This document shows positions 1 through 10,297 of a stretch of DNA of 64,000 bases, one piece after another. How positions within the stretch are numbered: position 1 is the first letter of the stretch; the number at the start of each line of letters is the position of its first letter. Source of the stretch: Pleurotus ostreatus/Saccharomyces cerevisiae fusant (Eukaryota > Opisthokonta); assembly GCA_024196135.1 (NCBI GenBank), contig JAMQCK010000007.1, positions 237,862-301,861 of the forward strand, read 5' to 3'. The position numbers were made by a program, and so were the translations under genes. Below the pieces are notes generated by a model that made no database searches, had not been told where the DNA came from, and was given only the letters and a program-made list of their open reading frames with translations.

Positions 1-1
1 C

Positions 2-1353
2 GTAGAGGAGATCTGGCAGATGACCAACATCGACAAGTGGTTCTTGACGAAGCTGCAGAACATCTTTATCATGGAGAAGGCCATCTCGTGAGCACAGATG
101 GCGATGAGTTCTGGCGAGAAGTCGCTGACACTTTTATAGGACGTACAGCGTGTCGACCCTCAACAAGGACATTCTCCGTCGCGCCAAGCAGCTCGGTATC
201 TCCGACCGCGAGCTCGCCGCGCGCTTGAACTCGACCGAGCTTGCTGTGCGTCTATTGCGCAAGGAGAACGGCATCTCGCCCTTCGTCAAGCACATCGACA
301 CGGTCGCGGCCGAGTTCCCAGCGTTCACGAACTACCTGTACACGACCTACAACGCTATTGATCACGACATCACCTTTGAGGACCGCGGCATTATGGTCCT
401 TGGCTCCGGCGTATACCGCATCGGCTCCTCTGTCGAATTCGACTGGTGCGCTGTGCGCGCAATCCGCACTCTGCGCGATCAGGGCCTTCCGACGGTCATG
501 GTCAACTACAACCCCGAGACGGTCAGCACGGACTACGATGAGGCTGACCGCCTGTACTTCGAGAACATCAGCTTGGAGACGATCCTCGACATCTACGACA
601 CTGAGGCCTCCCGTGGTGTCATCCTCTCCATGGGTGGGCAGACGCCGAACAACATCGCGCTGCCGCTGTACCGTCAGAACGTCAAGATCTACGGTACCTC
701 GCCGGAGATGATCGACACGGCCGAGAACAGGTTCAAGTTTTCTCGCCTCCTTGACGAGATAGGCGTCGACCAGCCGGAGTGGAAGAAGCTGACGAGCTTC
801 GAGGAGGCGCAGTCCTTCTGTGAGAAGGTCGGCTGCCCGGTTCTTGTCCGACCATCCTACGTGCTCTCGGGCGCTGCGATGAACGTCGTCTCCACCGGCG
901 ACGATCTCTCGAACTATCTGACGCAGGCCACCGCGGTTCCGCGCGAGCACCCAGTCGTTATCACGAAGTACATCGAGCAGGCGAAGGAGATCGAGATGGA
1001 TGCCGTCGCAAAGGGCGGCAAGATGATCATGCATTTCATATCCGAACACGTTGAGAACGCGGGCATGCACTCCGGCGACGCGACGCTCATCCACCCGCCA
1101 CAAGACCTCGACCCGCAGACGGTGAAGCAAATCGAGGAGGCGACGGCGAAGATCGGCCATGCCCTCAACGTGACAGGCCCCTTCAACATCCAGTTCATCG
1201 CGAAGAACAATGAGATCAAGGTCATTGAGTGCAACCTCCGCGCTGCTCGCTCCTTCCCTTTCGTCTCGAAGGTCACCGGCATCGACACGATTGAGATGGC
1301 CACGAAGGCCATGCTTGACCTTCCCGTCAAGTCCTATCCCGACGCGAACCTGC
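2..1353 (+). pseudogene. Carbamoyl-phosphate synthase large-chain fragment (URA2/CAD type), 3' truncated
   Basis: The fragment encodes the oligomerisation region and most of the second ATP-grasp half of a carbamoyl-phosphate synthase, the first step of pyrimidine synthesis. Exon 2-87 runs off the left edge; an intron at 88-139 (GT-AG, phase 2) leads into an open exon from 140. Visible family motifs are [50 protein letters not shown] and [17 protein letters not shown]. Homology stops after YPDANLP at about 1353, just before the conserved segment that normally leads into the MGS, dihydroorotase-like and ATCase parts. Myosin sequence follows directly. The CPSase part itself has no stop or frameshift, so decay is recent or the upstream gene may still be transcribed. 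The arginine-specific CPSase is the alternative identity. Confidence 0.8.
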
Positions 1354-3507
1354 CTCGTCCAAGTCCACCTTCATCAGCGTGCTCGATATTGCTGGCTTCG
1401 AGTTCTTCGAGGTCAAGGCGCACGAGCAGCTGCGCATCAAGTACACCAACGAAAAGCTGCAGCAATTCTTTAACCACCACATGTTCGTGCTCGAGCAGGA
1501 AGAGTACGCGCGCGACGGCATCAAGTGAGACTACGTCAAGTTCGGGCTCGTCATCGCAGCCGACAATCGACCTCATCGACGCGAGCGGGAACGTAATCGG
1601 CATTCTCAGCTGCCTCAACGACGAGTGCATCATGCCGAAGGCGACGGACCTGACGTTCACTAACAAGTTGAACGCGATGTGGGCGGGGCCGGTGCCGAGG
1701 AACGAGGAGGTGCACCCGGGGCGGCTGAAGTACGAGCCGTCGCGGTTCGAGCAGGGCTTCATCATCCAGCACTACGCGGTGGAGGTCGGGTACCGCACGG
1801 ACGGGTGGCTCGCGAAGAACAAGGACCCGCTGAACGACCACCTCACGCGCGTGCTCGCGCAGTCGTCCGAGCGGTACGTCCCGTCGCTCTTTTCGGACTA
1901 CGTCTCCGCGAGCGCGGTGGCGATCGGGAAGAAGCGCGGGCTGAAGAAGGGCGCGTTCCGGAAGGTCGGGCAGCGGCACCGCGAGCAGCTGGCGAGTCTC
2001 ATGGCGCAGCTGCAGGCGACGCAGCCGCATCTCGTGCGCTGCATTGTGCCGAATGCGCATAAGAAGCCGGGGCGGGTGGATGTGCCGCTTGTGCTTGACC
2101 AGCTGCGGTGCAACGGTGTGCTTGAAGGTATCCGTATTGCGCGTCTAGGGTATCCGAACCGACTCCCCTTCGTCGAGTTCCGCCAGCGATACGAGATCCT
2201 CACGCCCGGCATCATCCCGCGCGGGTACATTGACGAGCGCGAGGCGTGCAGGCGGATGGTCAACGCGCTCGATCTCGACGACGCGATCTTCAAGATCGGC
2301 ACGTCGAAGATCTTCTTCAAGGCGGGCGTGCTGGCCGAGTTGGAGGAGCGGCGGGACTTGCTGTTGTTCGATATGTTCTCGAGATTGCAGGCGGCGGCGC
2401 GGCGGTATACGGCGAGGCGGCAGACGAAGAAGATCCTCAATCGCGCGGTGGCGATTCGGACAATTTAACGGAACGCGAGGGTGTATGGCGAGTTGAGGGA
2501 TTGGCCGTGGTGGCAGCTTTATACGAAGGTAGACATCATTCAGGACCCGGTCAAGGTGTGTTGGCTGATGTTCGTCAGGTCCGCCCATTGCTGGCCGCTA
2601 CCAGGAACGACGAAGACGTGCGGTGCAAGGAGGCCGAACTCATGCTCATCAAGGAGCGGGCTGAGCGCGACAAGCAAGAGCGCGAAGCCCTGCAGACCCT
2701 CAAGATGTCCCTCGAAGCCGAGAAGCGCCGCGTTGAGGACGCATTGGAAGCCGAACGCGCCCTCGCCCTCGACAAGGACAGCCTCCTCGAGTGCAGCAAA
2801 AGGCGCGAGGCCGAGCTTGAAGAGGACGTGCTCGCGCTGCAGAGCGACCTCGACACGCTCGACTCGCAACTCGACCGGGAAATGAAGCTGCAGAAGGAGA
2901 GCGAGGGAAAGTACGAGGCGATGCGCGAGACGTTCGACCAGGCGGCGGAGCACCTCGTGCGGCTGGAGAGCGAGCAAAAGGAGTGGGCGGCGCGCGAGGA
3001 GGAGCTGACGACGCAGCTGGGCGCGGCGACGGAGCGACCAGGCGGCGGAGCACCTCGTGCGGGTGGAGAGCGTGCTGAAGGATTGGGCGGCGCGCGAGGA
3101 GCTGACGGCGCAGGCAGGTGAGGCGACCGAAGAGTTGGACGCGGTGCATGCGGATATGGAGGAGTTGAGGAGGGTTAGCGAGGAGCTGAAGAACTTGGCG
3201 ATGCAGCCAGACGAAGACTTGGATCTGCTGAAGGACTGCTTGGACGTCCACTTGAAAGAACTCGAGGGGATCTTGACGCTCGAAGCCAGGAACAGGTATG
3301 CATTCGATCCCTGGCTAGTGTAGGTAACCGCTAAGTGACTCGCAGGGAGCTTCAAAAGGACAACGCCGATGGTCTTGAAGATGAAGCGCGCCAAGCCAAG
3401 GAGTAACTCGCCGACATGGCCCGTACTGCCAACGAATACTCGACCATGACCCAACGCAAGGAGGATCGCATTGCCAGTCTGCTACTCCACCGCACCCTCG
3501 GCACTGT
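1354..3507 (+). pseudogene. Myosin II heavy-chain pseudogene (C-terminal half of head, IQ region, start of tail)
   Basis: The segment starts abruptly inside the motor domain ([11 protein letters not shown], then [15 protein letters not shown]) and lacks roughly the first 450 residues, including the P-loop. It continues through [48 protein letters not shown] and an IQ-like helix into WPWWQLYTKV. A GT-AG intron at about 2528-2575 precedes the coiled-coil tail. Lesions seen: an in-frame TGA at 1526-1528 where myosins have Trp, a frameshift between there and about 1560, TAA at 2466-2468, a 100-bp duplication in the tail, and TAA at 3404-3406. The tail stops after about 100-200 residues. This is a broken partial copy of a cytokinetic-type class II myosin. 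A functional full-length gene should exist elsewhere. Confidence 0.85.
2936..3135 (+). repeat. Direct tandem duplication, 100-bp unit, in the myosin pseudogene tail
   Basis: Two adjacent units begin with the same 26 bases at 2936 and 3036 and remain recognisably similar to their ends, with substitutions and small indels. A 100-bp period is not a multiple of three, so the second copy shifts the tail reading frame. The second unit is diverged, so the duplication is not recent. Confidence 0.75.
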
Positions 3508-4415
3508 AAGTGCTGCACCTCCTATCCACTCACCCGCTCACCAACCATCCTCCAGCTCCTCATCAGCCTCCACGGCTGGGTGAGTAGCGACGTCTACAAA
3601 GTTTTCGGCGACTGCCGCTGGTTCGTCGACTTCATGGATGCGTTCCCCGGGCATTCTGATAGCCCCGGCATCTACCGCTACCTCAACAACGCGGAGGTCA
3701 TTGGAGGTGCAAGCTGGTTTGACTTCGCGCTCATTAGTGGGAGCAAACTTATCTTCACACTCGTTGTTATCTGCCACCAGGGCCATTGATGGTTCTTGCT
3801 GGCTGTAGTACAGAGCATGGATCGGAGTCTTGCACGACCTCACGAACAACGGGCTCGGTCACCAGTCAGTATCACCTCCTATGTTGTATGTGTGATTATC
3901 AATGTCTTCAGTAGGCGTTACTCAATCGCACGCGGCTGTAACTGCGACGTCAGGTAAGGTTCGTCTGCCAGTACACTATACCGTCACTGACCCATCATCG
4001 TTATGCTACTTCTCGACACGCCCCGCGACTCAAGTCAATCTCGCCCGCATAAGCAACTGCACCCGACATTCGCGAGACCGCTGCCTTGATCACAAGCACA
4101 CTACGGATAACGCAACAGCGAGGTATATATGCCTCACAACGCCCTCCCTCCGCACGAACGTCTCACTCGCCATCAGATGGACTCTATCTCGACATCTTCC
4201 TTGCGATCCCTTGCGACCCTGCGACTCTTATCTCTCGCGCACGCCAATATGCAGTCATTTCAGCGTCAGTGTCGTCGCTGTTGCGCGTCCATATTACCGT
4301 ATATGCCTAATCAGGTCTGTCTGTGCAACGCGCATCGTCGATATATTTTTGCCCAGCGCTCATTGTCGATTTCCAGACCATTACTCTTGCTTTCCCCCCT
4401 ACAATCGCGCTCCCG
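3508..4415. other. Unassigned spacer downstream of the myosin pseudogene
   Basis: After the myosin tail similarity ends, about 300 bases (3550-3860) hold an open stretch on the plus strand that could encode HGWVSSDVYKVFGDCRWF and following residues. I do not recognise it and it has no clear start. It may be a fragment of a third gene. From 3900 to the next start codon I see only AT-richer sequence consistent with a promoter and 5' leader. Confidence 0.4.
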
Positions 4416-6026
4416 ATGTCTACCTCGACTAACAAAGGCGAGAACGATGCTACAAGCGGTGTAAGTACTGATCATCACATACGGCATTCGTTCTTTTACT
4501 CAACTTCGTGCAGACTCTCGACGCTTATCTGTCGCTCGTTCCAGACGCGGCGTTCATCGCTTCTGTCGACAAGGTCATCGCCGATCCTTCTTACCTCAAC
4601 TTGAACTTTCGCAACCGACTCGCGATCCCCAACAACCCCCGCAAACTCAGTACCGAACCACATGGTCCGCACCGCGTCGTTCTCGGTAATGGCCACCCTG
4701 CGCACTTCAAGATCCTCGCGTATCCTGAGTTCAATGGCGGTGATCGTCCTGCCCTTCTCACAGCGTACGGGAATTGTCTCCCGCGCTCGGGTGCTCCCGA
4801 CAATGTGCGTCATATAACTGTTGCACGGTTCATTACACCCACTGATGATGTGTATTACCAGTTCATGTTCGACGCCTATCAGCTTGGCCGACTCCGCTGC
4901 GCCATTCCCGTCCGTCCCTTACGCGATACGGACACGTACCCCGGTGGCACTCCCGTCTCCGCCGAGGCTGTGCAGGCCTCCAAGTTCGCCATCGGAACCC
5001 TCGAGCGCCTGAATAAGAAGTTCGACAGCCAGCTGACTGCCGGTACGTCGTGACATACAATGACACGCCTTTTCTAAGCATCTTCATAGCTGGGCCGGCC
5101 CCCGACAAAATCAGCGGCGCCTTCGCCATTCCGAACCCCCTAAACGAGGACGAGTGGCTCGCACTGTTCCTCACGCCGCAGCTGTACAATACCAAGGCTG
5201 TCGGTCAGACCGGCAAGGATACCGGTGGCGATGACGATGCTATGCTGACCCCTGGTATGTCTCAGTGCGTGACCATTTATGATGTTTGCTGACGTCGTAG
5301 TAGCTCAGCGCAGGCGTGCGTATGTTCAGCAACTGATGAGCCAATACCACATCGGTATGGTGCGCCCTTCTTTTTCCTTCATCTTTTATTCTCATCGTAC
5401 AAATAGATACACCCCTCTTTATCGAGAACGCCGTCGATCCCAATGGCTATTTCAAGAACTCGGTTCAGCACCTCAAGGCGCCGAACACCATCTTTGCTAC
5501 GTACCCGGACTACTACGACGCCAGGGGCCGCCCTATACTCCCCCACGACTATGCTGAGAAGCTGAACGTTGGGCTTCCCCTTGTTATCACCGGATCGATC
5601 GAAGTGTGCGTGGTCGTTGCCTATCGGCTTGCCCTCACTGACGTGTATCGCAGCTGGATCATCCACAACGCCAAGGGCACGAGCCGGTCCTGGCACCTCC
5701 TCGCGGACAGTATCTCCGTCCTTCGCCCTGACGAGGACTACATGCACGTACTTCCCCCCATCGATGCAGCTCCCTCGCCAACCGCGACGCTTGCTGACCC
5801 CGCATCACCTCGTCAATCTCTCGCGGAGGACATAGCGGGTCCATCCACATCTCGCGACGCTCCTCTGCCACCTTCCGGTGGTTCACCGTCCAAGCGCAAG
5901 GTCGATGTGGAATCGACGCCCGCCTCGGCGCCTTCGTCCCCGAAGAAGAAGAAGGGGTCGCGCTCGAAGGTGCATCACAACGAAGCAGACGAGCACGACG
6001 CAGACAGCATGGTTATCGACAAGTAG
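4416..6026 (+). CDS. Unassigned protein, about 454 residues, with basic Ser/Pro-rich C-terminus
   Basis: Six exons: 4416-4460, 4514-5042, 5090-5254, 5301-5354, 5407-5605 and 5654-6026. All introns are GT-AG and reading phase holds throughout. The first 15 residues are a separate short exon. The body has an N-terminal part (TLDAYLSLVPDAAFIASVDK) and a central part (FIENAVDPNGYFKNSVQHLK, TYPDYYDARGRP). I recognise no catalytic motif, signal peptide or membrane span. The last 90 residues are low-complexity Ser/Pro/Ala with a basic run (SPKKKKGSRSK) followed by an acidic tail, suggesting nuclear localisation. This looks like a lineage-specific gene. Confidence 0.75.
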
Positions 6027-6243
6027 TTAGCCCAGATTCGCCTAACGCGACGATTGACAGTTGTACTTATAGCTGCTTGGTCCTCTATCTCTTGGTCAAT
6101 CGTTACGTACGTATAACCAATGTAATTGTATCTATTGATGTCTTGTTTGTACCATTACCACCAATAGTTCACGTATAAATGTACTTGCTGCCAAGCTTTG
6201 GCATGCTCCCGATTTCCTGCGTGCCAGCCCCCGTAGTGCAAGC

Positions 6244-6620
6244 ATGAGCAACGTAAACAGCATCCACAATACCTCTGCTGCACACACGCAATTCATTGAA
6301 AATATGGCAGCCGACCTTCTTGATGCGACGGCGACTGGCGTCCTGGATAGCGCGTCATCTATCAAGCTCGCACACGCACTTCTTCGAGGAACGGTTCGTT
6401 AAGACTGCCCCCCTCGTCCTTCCATAAGTGCTGATCAACCTAGCTCGTCAACGCGCAACAAACTATCCGCAACGGGCGTACGGATATCCCCGATAATCTG
6501 CAAGAAACCATCCAATACCTGACAACGATGTACAACATTCTTCGCCACGAAGTCACCGAGTCCAACAGCTGGCTTAATAGGCTGCACGCGTTACAGACCT
6601 CTTTATCGTCTTCGCAGTAA
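6244..6620 (+). CDS. Small unassigned helical protein, 108 residues
   Basis: Two exons, 6244-6393 and 6444-6620, join across a 50-nt GT-AG intron in phase 0 and end with TAA. Neither exon is long alone, so the gene is easily missed. The product begins MSNVNSIHNTSAAHTQFIEN and looks wholly helical with heptad-like spacing (LQETIQYLTTMYNILRHEV). It has no signal peptide or membrane span. Size and helix content suit a small subunit of a larger complex, but I cannot name one. The start could lie further upstream in an unseen exon. Confidence 0.55.
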
Positions 6621-6801
6621 ATGGTGAGTGCTACAAATTCCGCCCGTCGACGTACAAAATACTCATGTCTTCACTCCTCGCTCCTTCATCGCACTGTCCT
6701 TCCCCGTGGATGATAGCACAGCATACGAATGTAGTCCATCCTGTTCAGTTGGCGACTAATCACTTGTAATTGTATCATCGTGCGCACCTCGAACCATTCT
6801 G

Positions 6802-9790
6802 TCATGACCAATGAGAGTCGGGGACCGGGCGCCCCGCGCCGCTACCGATCAATATTGTGTATAATCTGTTCGCCCCTGCTCTCTGTTTCTTGTCCTTCGT
6901 TCTAAAGTCTGCTATCCCACAGCTTAGGACCGTGCCGATGTTGGGTTCCGGCCAGGCATCGTGTTTATTCAGCCACAAGGATTTTGCAAGCTCCCACACT
7001 GTTCGTTGTCCATTAGCGTCGCACCCAAAGAGTATGTGTTCCATGGTTTCTGTCGTGTCGCATACTTTACATACTGATCTCTGTTCGTAGTTCGGAATCT
7101 TCTCCCAGTAATCTCCTGTCTTATATGCACCGTGGCAGGCCTTGAATAAAAACTGCGAGATCTCTCTCGAGATCGCTTTATTCCTCATCGCCAGCCATAT
7201 ATCTCGGTCGCGTGGGAATTTCTTCGTTCGCTCGAAGGCCGACCATCTGGCTTGGTCGAGGTTCTCGGCGGTTTTGCGTCTCTTGTAAGGCTTTTTGGTC
7301 TTCTTAATAAGGTAGGCGCCAGGCAAAAGCGCGTAACCTCACGTGATGTGAGTGTGACGCACCATATATGGTTAATTAGAACTCGGGGGACGCGTCTGAG
7401 CGTGTTCTGCTCAGAGGCGCGTCAGGGCAAGGAAATCGAAAACCAACATTCTGATCCCGATTACTTTGAAAGTCCTTGTACGAATTTTGGGAGGCCGATG
7501 GATCCTGTAGCTGGCGCTATGCTGCAATTAGTCCTCAATTCGCCCACCCACCCGTCGGGGTCACCCACAGCATCTGACGCGTGCCAAGCCGACGGAAAAC
7601 CGTATACATCAGCACGGGAGGTCAGACTGAACCTCTTAAAGACGCGTCAGAAGCGGTGCCTCCGCAGTACAGAGTTGTTCAGCCCGACTCAAATTCCTCG
7701 AAAATCCTTGCCACAGTTCAGGTTATATAGCAAAGAATCAGAGCCTTCTGAGCCAGAACTAGCCTGTATCGGCACGTCCTGACTGCTTCCTCTGATTGTT
7801 GAGCAACCGAAGGTCAGAAGCGCTCAATGACACGGTCCGACGCCCCCGACTTCAACTTTGGGCACGGGATCTTGAGTCAAACATAACAGAGCCATATTGA
7901 GCCCACTTCGCTTCGTACTTCACAGAGACGTGTAAATGCCAAGATAGAATAGAATGTTGGTCTTGAAATTCCGATATCTGCCTATGACAGCGAAAGAAGG
8001 ACGCGTCTCGTCGAAATCACCATATATGGCGAAGTGACATCCGGTGACAGTCAATCACGTGAGGTTACGCGCTTTTGCCTGGCGCCTACCTTACGTCGGA
8101 TGTTCTGGTATAGGTCAGCTTGCGATAGAGCCATGAAGCGAGCGCCCTCGAGGCTCAGGTCGGAGGCTGTCTTGACCTTCTCGTATTCCGTCAGGCGTCT
8201 CCGGCATGCCTCTTTTGCCATGTTCGTCGCCGTGTTCATACCTGCATGGTGGCGGCCGTGATTATATAGGAAAAGGTGAGTACGTCCCGTTCTTCGGCGC
8301 AGCGTCTCTACTAAGCTTCTCATCAGATCGCCGTGGGCGACATCCATCCAGTTCTTGTCTTCGAGCGCGTGCAGATTACTAGTGAGGTTTTTGATGAGCA
8401 GTTTATTCTTCGTCACAACTGTCGCTTCGTACTTCAGTGGAGTTCGGTGTAGGGTGCGAATGAGGGCGTCCAGTTCCGCTCTCAACGGGTCCTCTGACTG
8501 CCTTATCGTCGTATTCAGGTCCGGCCTGTCCCTTACCCACGTCGCCCCGCCAACGCTCACCTCGCCCATCGCCGGGCCGTTCGTTTGGTCCTGCGCGCAA
8601 GCGCTCGCGCTGAAGATTTCCACGTGAGGGGAGCGGCGGTATATTCGTATCTTCAGAGTCTCGGGGGTTGGTGCGTCTCCTTCGTTTGTGAAGATGCGGA
8701 AGTTGTCCGCAATGGACATGTGTTCTTCGTAGCTGGGATCGAAAGTGATGGGGCCGCCCTTTTTCCTCGATATCTCGTTTTCTCTTCGTTCGCTTTCGGT
8801 CAGTGGGCGAACTACTCGGTTGTCCGATCTCGGGTCCCATTTTGCTGACAAATTGTCCAGCAGTTTCGCCGCCTCCTTCGCGCAAAGATGGGGGTTGAAG
8901 CACTTGACCTTATCTCGCAGGTCTTTGCATGTTCGGCAGCCGCAGTTACGCCTCGGCTTGTGTCTCGTATCGCGAAGTAGGTCCGCTAAGGCTCGCGCTT
9001 CGCCCGCAGTCGTGATCCCGTGACGCTCTTGTAGGCACTCGCACGTTCTGCTCGTGTAGACTCTTCTCTTCTCGGGGTTTTGGCCAATGGGGTACCATAT
9101 TGGGAGGGCCTCACGCAGTTCTACCGTTGGTTGCGGTGCGGATATTCTAACGCCGTACTTTTTACCTATTTGGAACATGTTACTGATTTCTGTTGGCAGC
9201 GTCGTTTTCTGGTATAGGTTCGCTTGCCACGTCTGCAGGAGGATGTTCGTTCTCGCACTCTCCGGAGGCTGCGGTCCGCTCTTCGAGATGTTCATGTTGA
9301 TCATCGCGTCTACCACGAAGGCCCATTTCGGGCGCTCTGGGCCCAGCTTCAGAAAGCTTTGCAGCCACGTTAGCATGATCGCTTCGGTGCGTGCTTCAAG
9401 ATCTACTAGTTTGATCCCTCCTTCTTCTATAGGGTCGTATAGTTTCTGGAGGGCGAGGGGAGGGGCGGCGTCTGAGTCCCACACGAAGGTGCGTAGTTGC
9501 TTGATGAGTTGCTTCTCAACGTTCTTTGGTAGCTCTTGCACTTTGGCTCGGTACTGCGTGCACCCGGCCGTTATGTAGTTTGCGATTAATCGCTTCCCGT
9601 TTAGAGTCGGGTATAGAGCTTTCCATCTTTCGAGCCCGTCGCTGACTTTACTCCGTGTAGGAGTGGGACTGAGCATTTCGACGGCAAACGAAAGCGCAAG
9701 GCTGTGTTGAATTTCAGTGGCAGATAATGCAGCTTGAGACACGTCAAGAGTTCCTATTTGCGCTAGTTCCGATGAGCAGAGCTTCTGCAA
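6802..9790 (-). mobile_element. 5'-truncated non-LTR retrotransposon (LINE) with nested TIR element
   Basis: Minus-strand coding sequence from about 9790 down to 6802 shows the order typical of the region downstream of reverse transcriptase in basidiomycete LINEs: a segment after RT (KLYDPIEEGGIKLVDLEART), a Cys-rich segment (CGCRTCKDLRDKVKCFNPHL), an RNase H-like domain, and a terminal zinc-binding segment (CKVCDTTETMEHILFGC). No RT core or endonuclease is found upstream, so the copy is 5' truncated, as is common for LINEs. The exact 5' junction lies somewhere around 9670-9800. The 3' end is probably near 6770-6800; I see no clear poly(A) tail or flanking duplication. A DNA element at 7310-8091 splits the ORF. 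Confidence 0.8.
6802..9790 (-). pseudogene. LINE ORF C-terminal part (post-RT, RNase H-like, zinc-binding), split by insertion
   Basis: Two open parts, 9790-8092 and 7307-6802 on the minus strand, flank the inserted element. Removing the element and one TA joins codons for ...YQNIRR directly to IKKTKKPYK... in frame, giving a continuous reading frame of well over 700 residues without stops. Absence of other stops suggests the LINE copy is young. The RNase H-like domain keeps the general layout (a GGATWV strand and an RAELDALI helix), but I do not see the usual aspartates at the first strand or near the end of the domain. It may be catalytically inactive. Confidence 0.7.
7310..8091. mobile_element. 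782-bp non-autonomous TIR element with TA target duplication, inserted in the LINE
   Basis: Perfect 38-bp terminal inverted repeats at 7310-7347 and 8054-8091 begin AGGTAGGCGCCAGGCAAAAG. They extend imperfectly to about 60 bp, with CCATATATGG present near both inner edges. TA dinucleotides at 7308-7309 and 8092-8093 flank the element, as in Tc1/mariner-type insertions. Excision with one TA restores the LINE frame, which fixes both ends. The interior has no transposase, so the element is a MITE-like passenger. The superfamily assignment rests only on the TA duplication. Confidence 0.85.
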
Positions 9791-10297
9791 CAGTAAAGAT
9801 TATACCGGAAGTGAAGGAGTCGCCGAGCGTTGGTGGTCGTCGTTGGCCACTGGCCAGGCGATTTACGAGCAGTTGTGATGCCTTGAGAAAGACAAAGCTG
9901 ATAGAGGATGAGACATAGAACCAGTCTCTCGTCGAGCAAAGGGAGAGATATGAGCGACAATCACTAGCAGCAGAAGGGCCAAGAAGGCATATCGACCTTG
10001 AGGGTACGAGATCAAAAGGCTGGGCGCGTCGGGACTTGCCGATTCCTGATTCGATCCGCAGTTCTTCGCTGACTAAGCTGGTCATCCCTTCTCCTCGACG
10101 TCCATCTCGCCACGACTGCTGCTCGTTGGCCCTGTCTCCTACTGACCTGTGATCCTTGAGCCTTCTGTCAACAGGACTGTAAAGCTCCTTTCAGTGACCT
10201 GTTTTGCTGCAGAAGCGATCGATCCTCGATTTTTACGCCACCGAAGACCCACCCTTATCTTGTCCACCTCGGACGACCAGAACACAAGCTCGGAGCA
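9791..10297. other. Gap between the LINE 5' end and the Bye1-like gene
   Basis: It holds the LINE 5' junction region and, toward 10297, presumably the promoter and 5' leader of the Bye1-like gene. I see no reverse-transcriptase motif on the minus strand and no other coding signal. Confidence 0.5.

Noticed and set aside
3580..3789. Possible gene fragment after the myosin pseudogene
   Set aside because: Open frame looks protein-like in places but I recognise no family and see no start or splice partner; left as spacer.
7252..7782. Plus-strand 176-codon ORF across the left end of the 782-bp element
   Set aside because: It spans the LINE/element boundary, has no domain, and its first part is antisense to the LINE ORF; chance.
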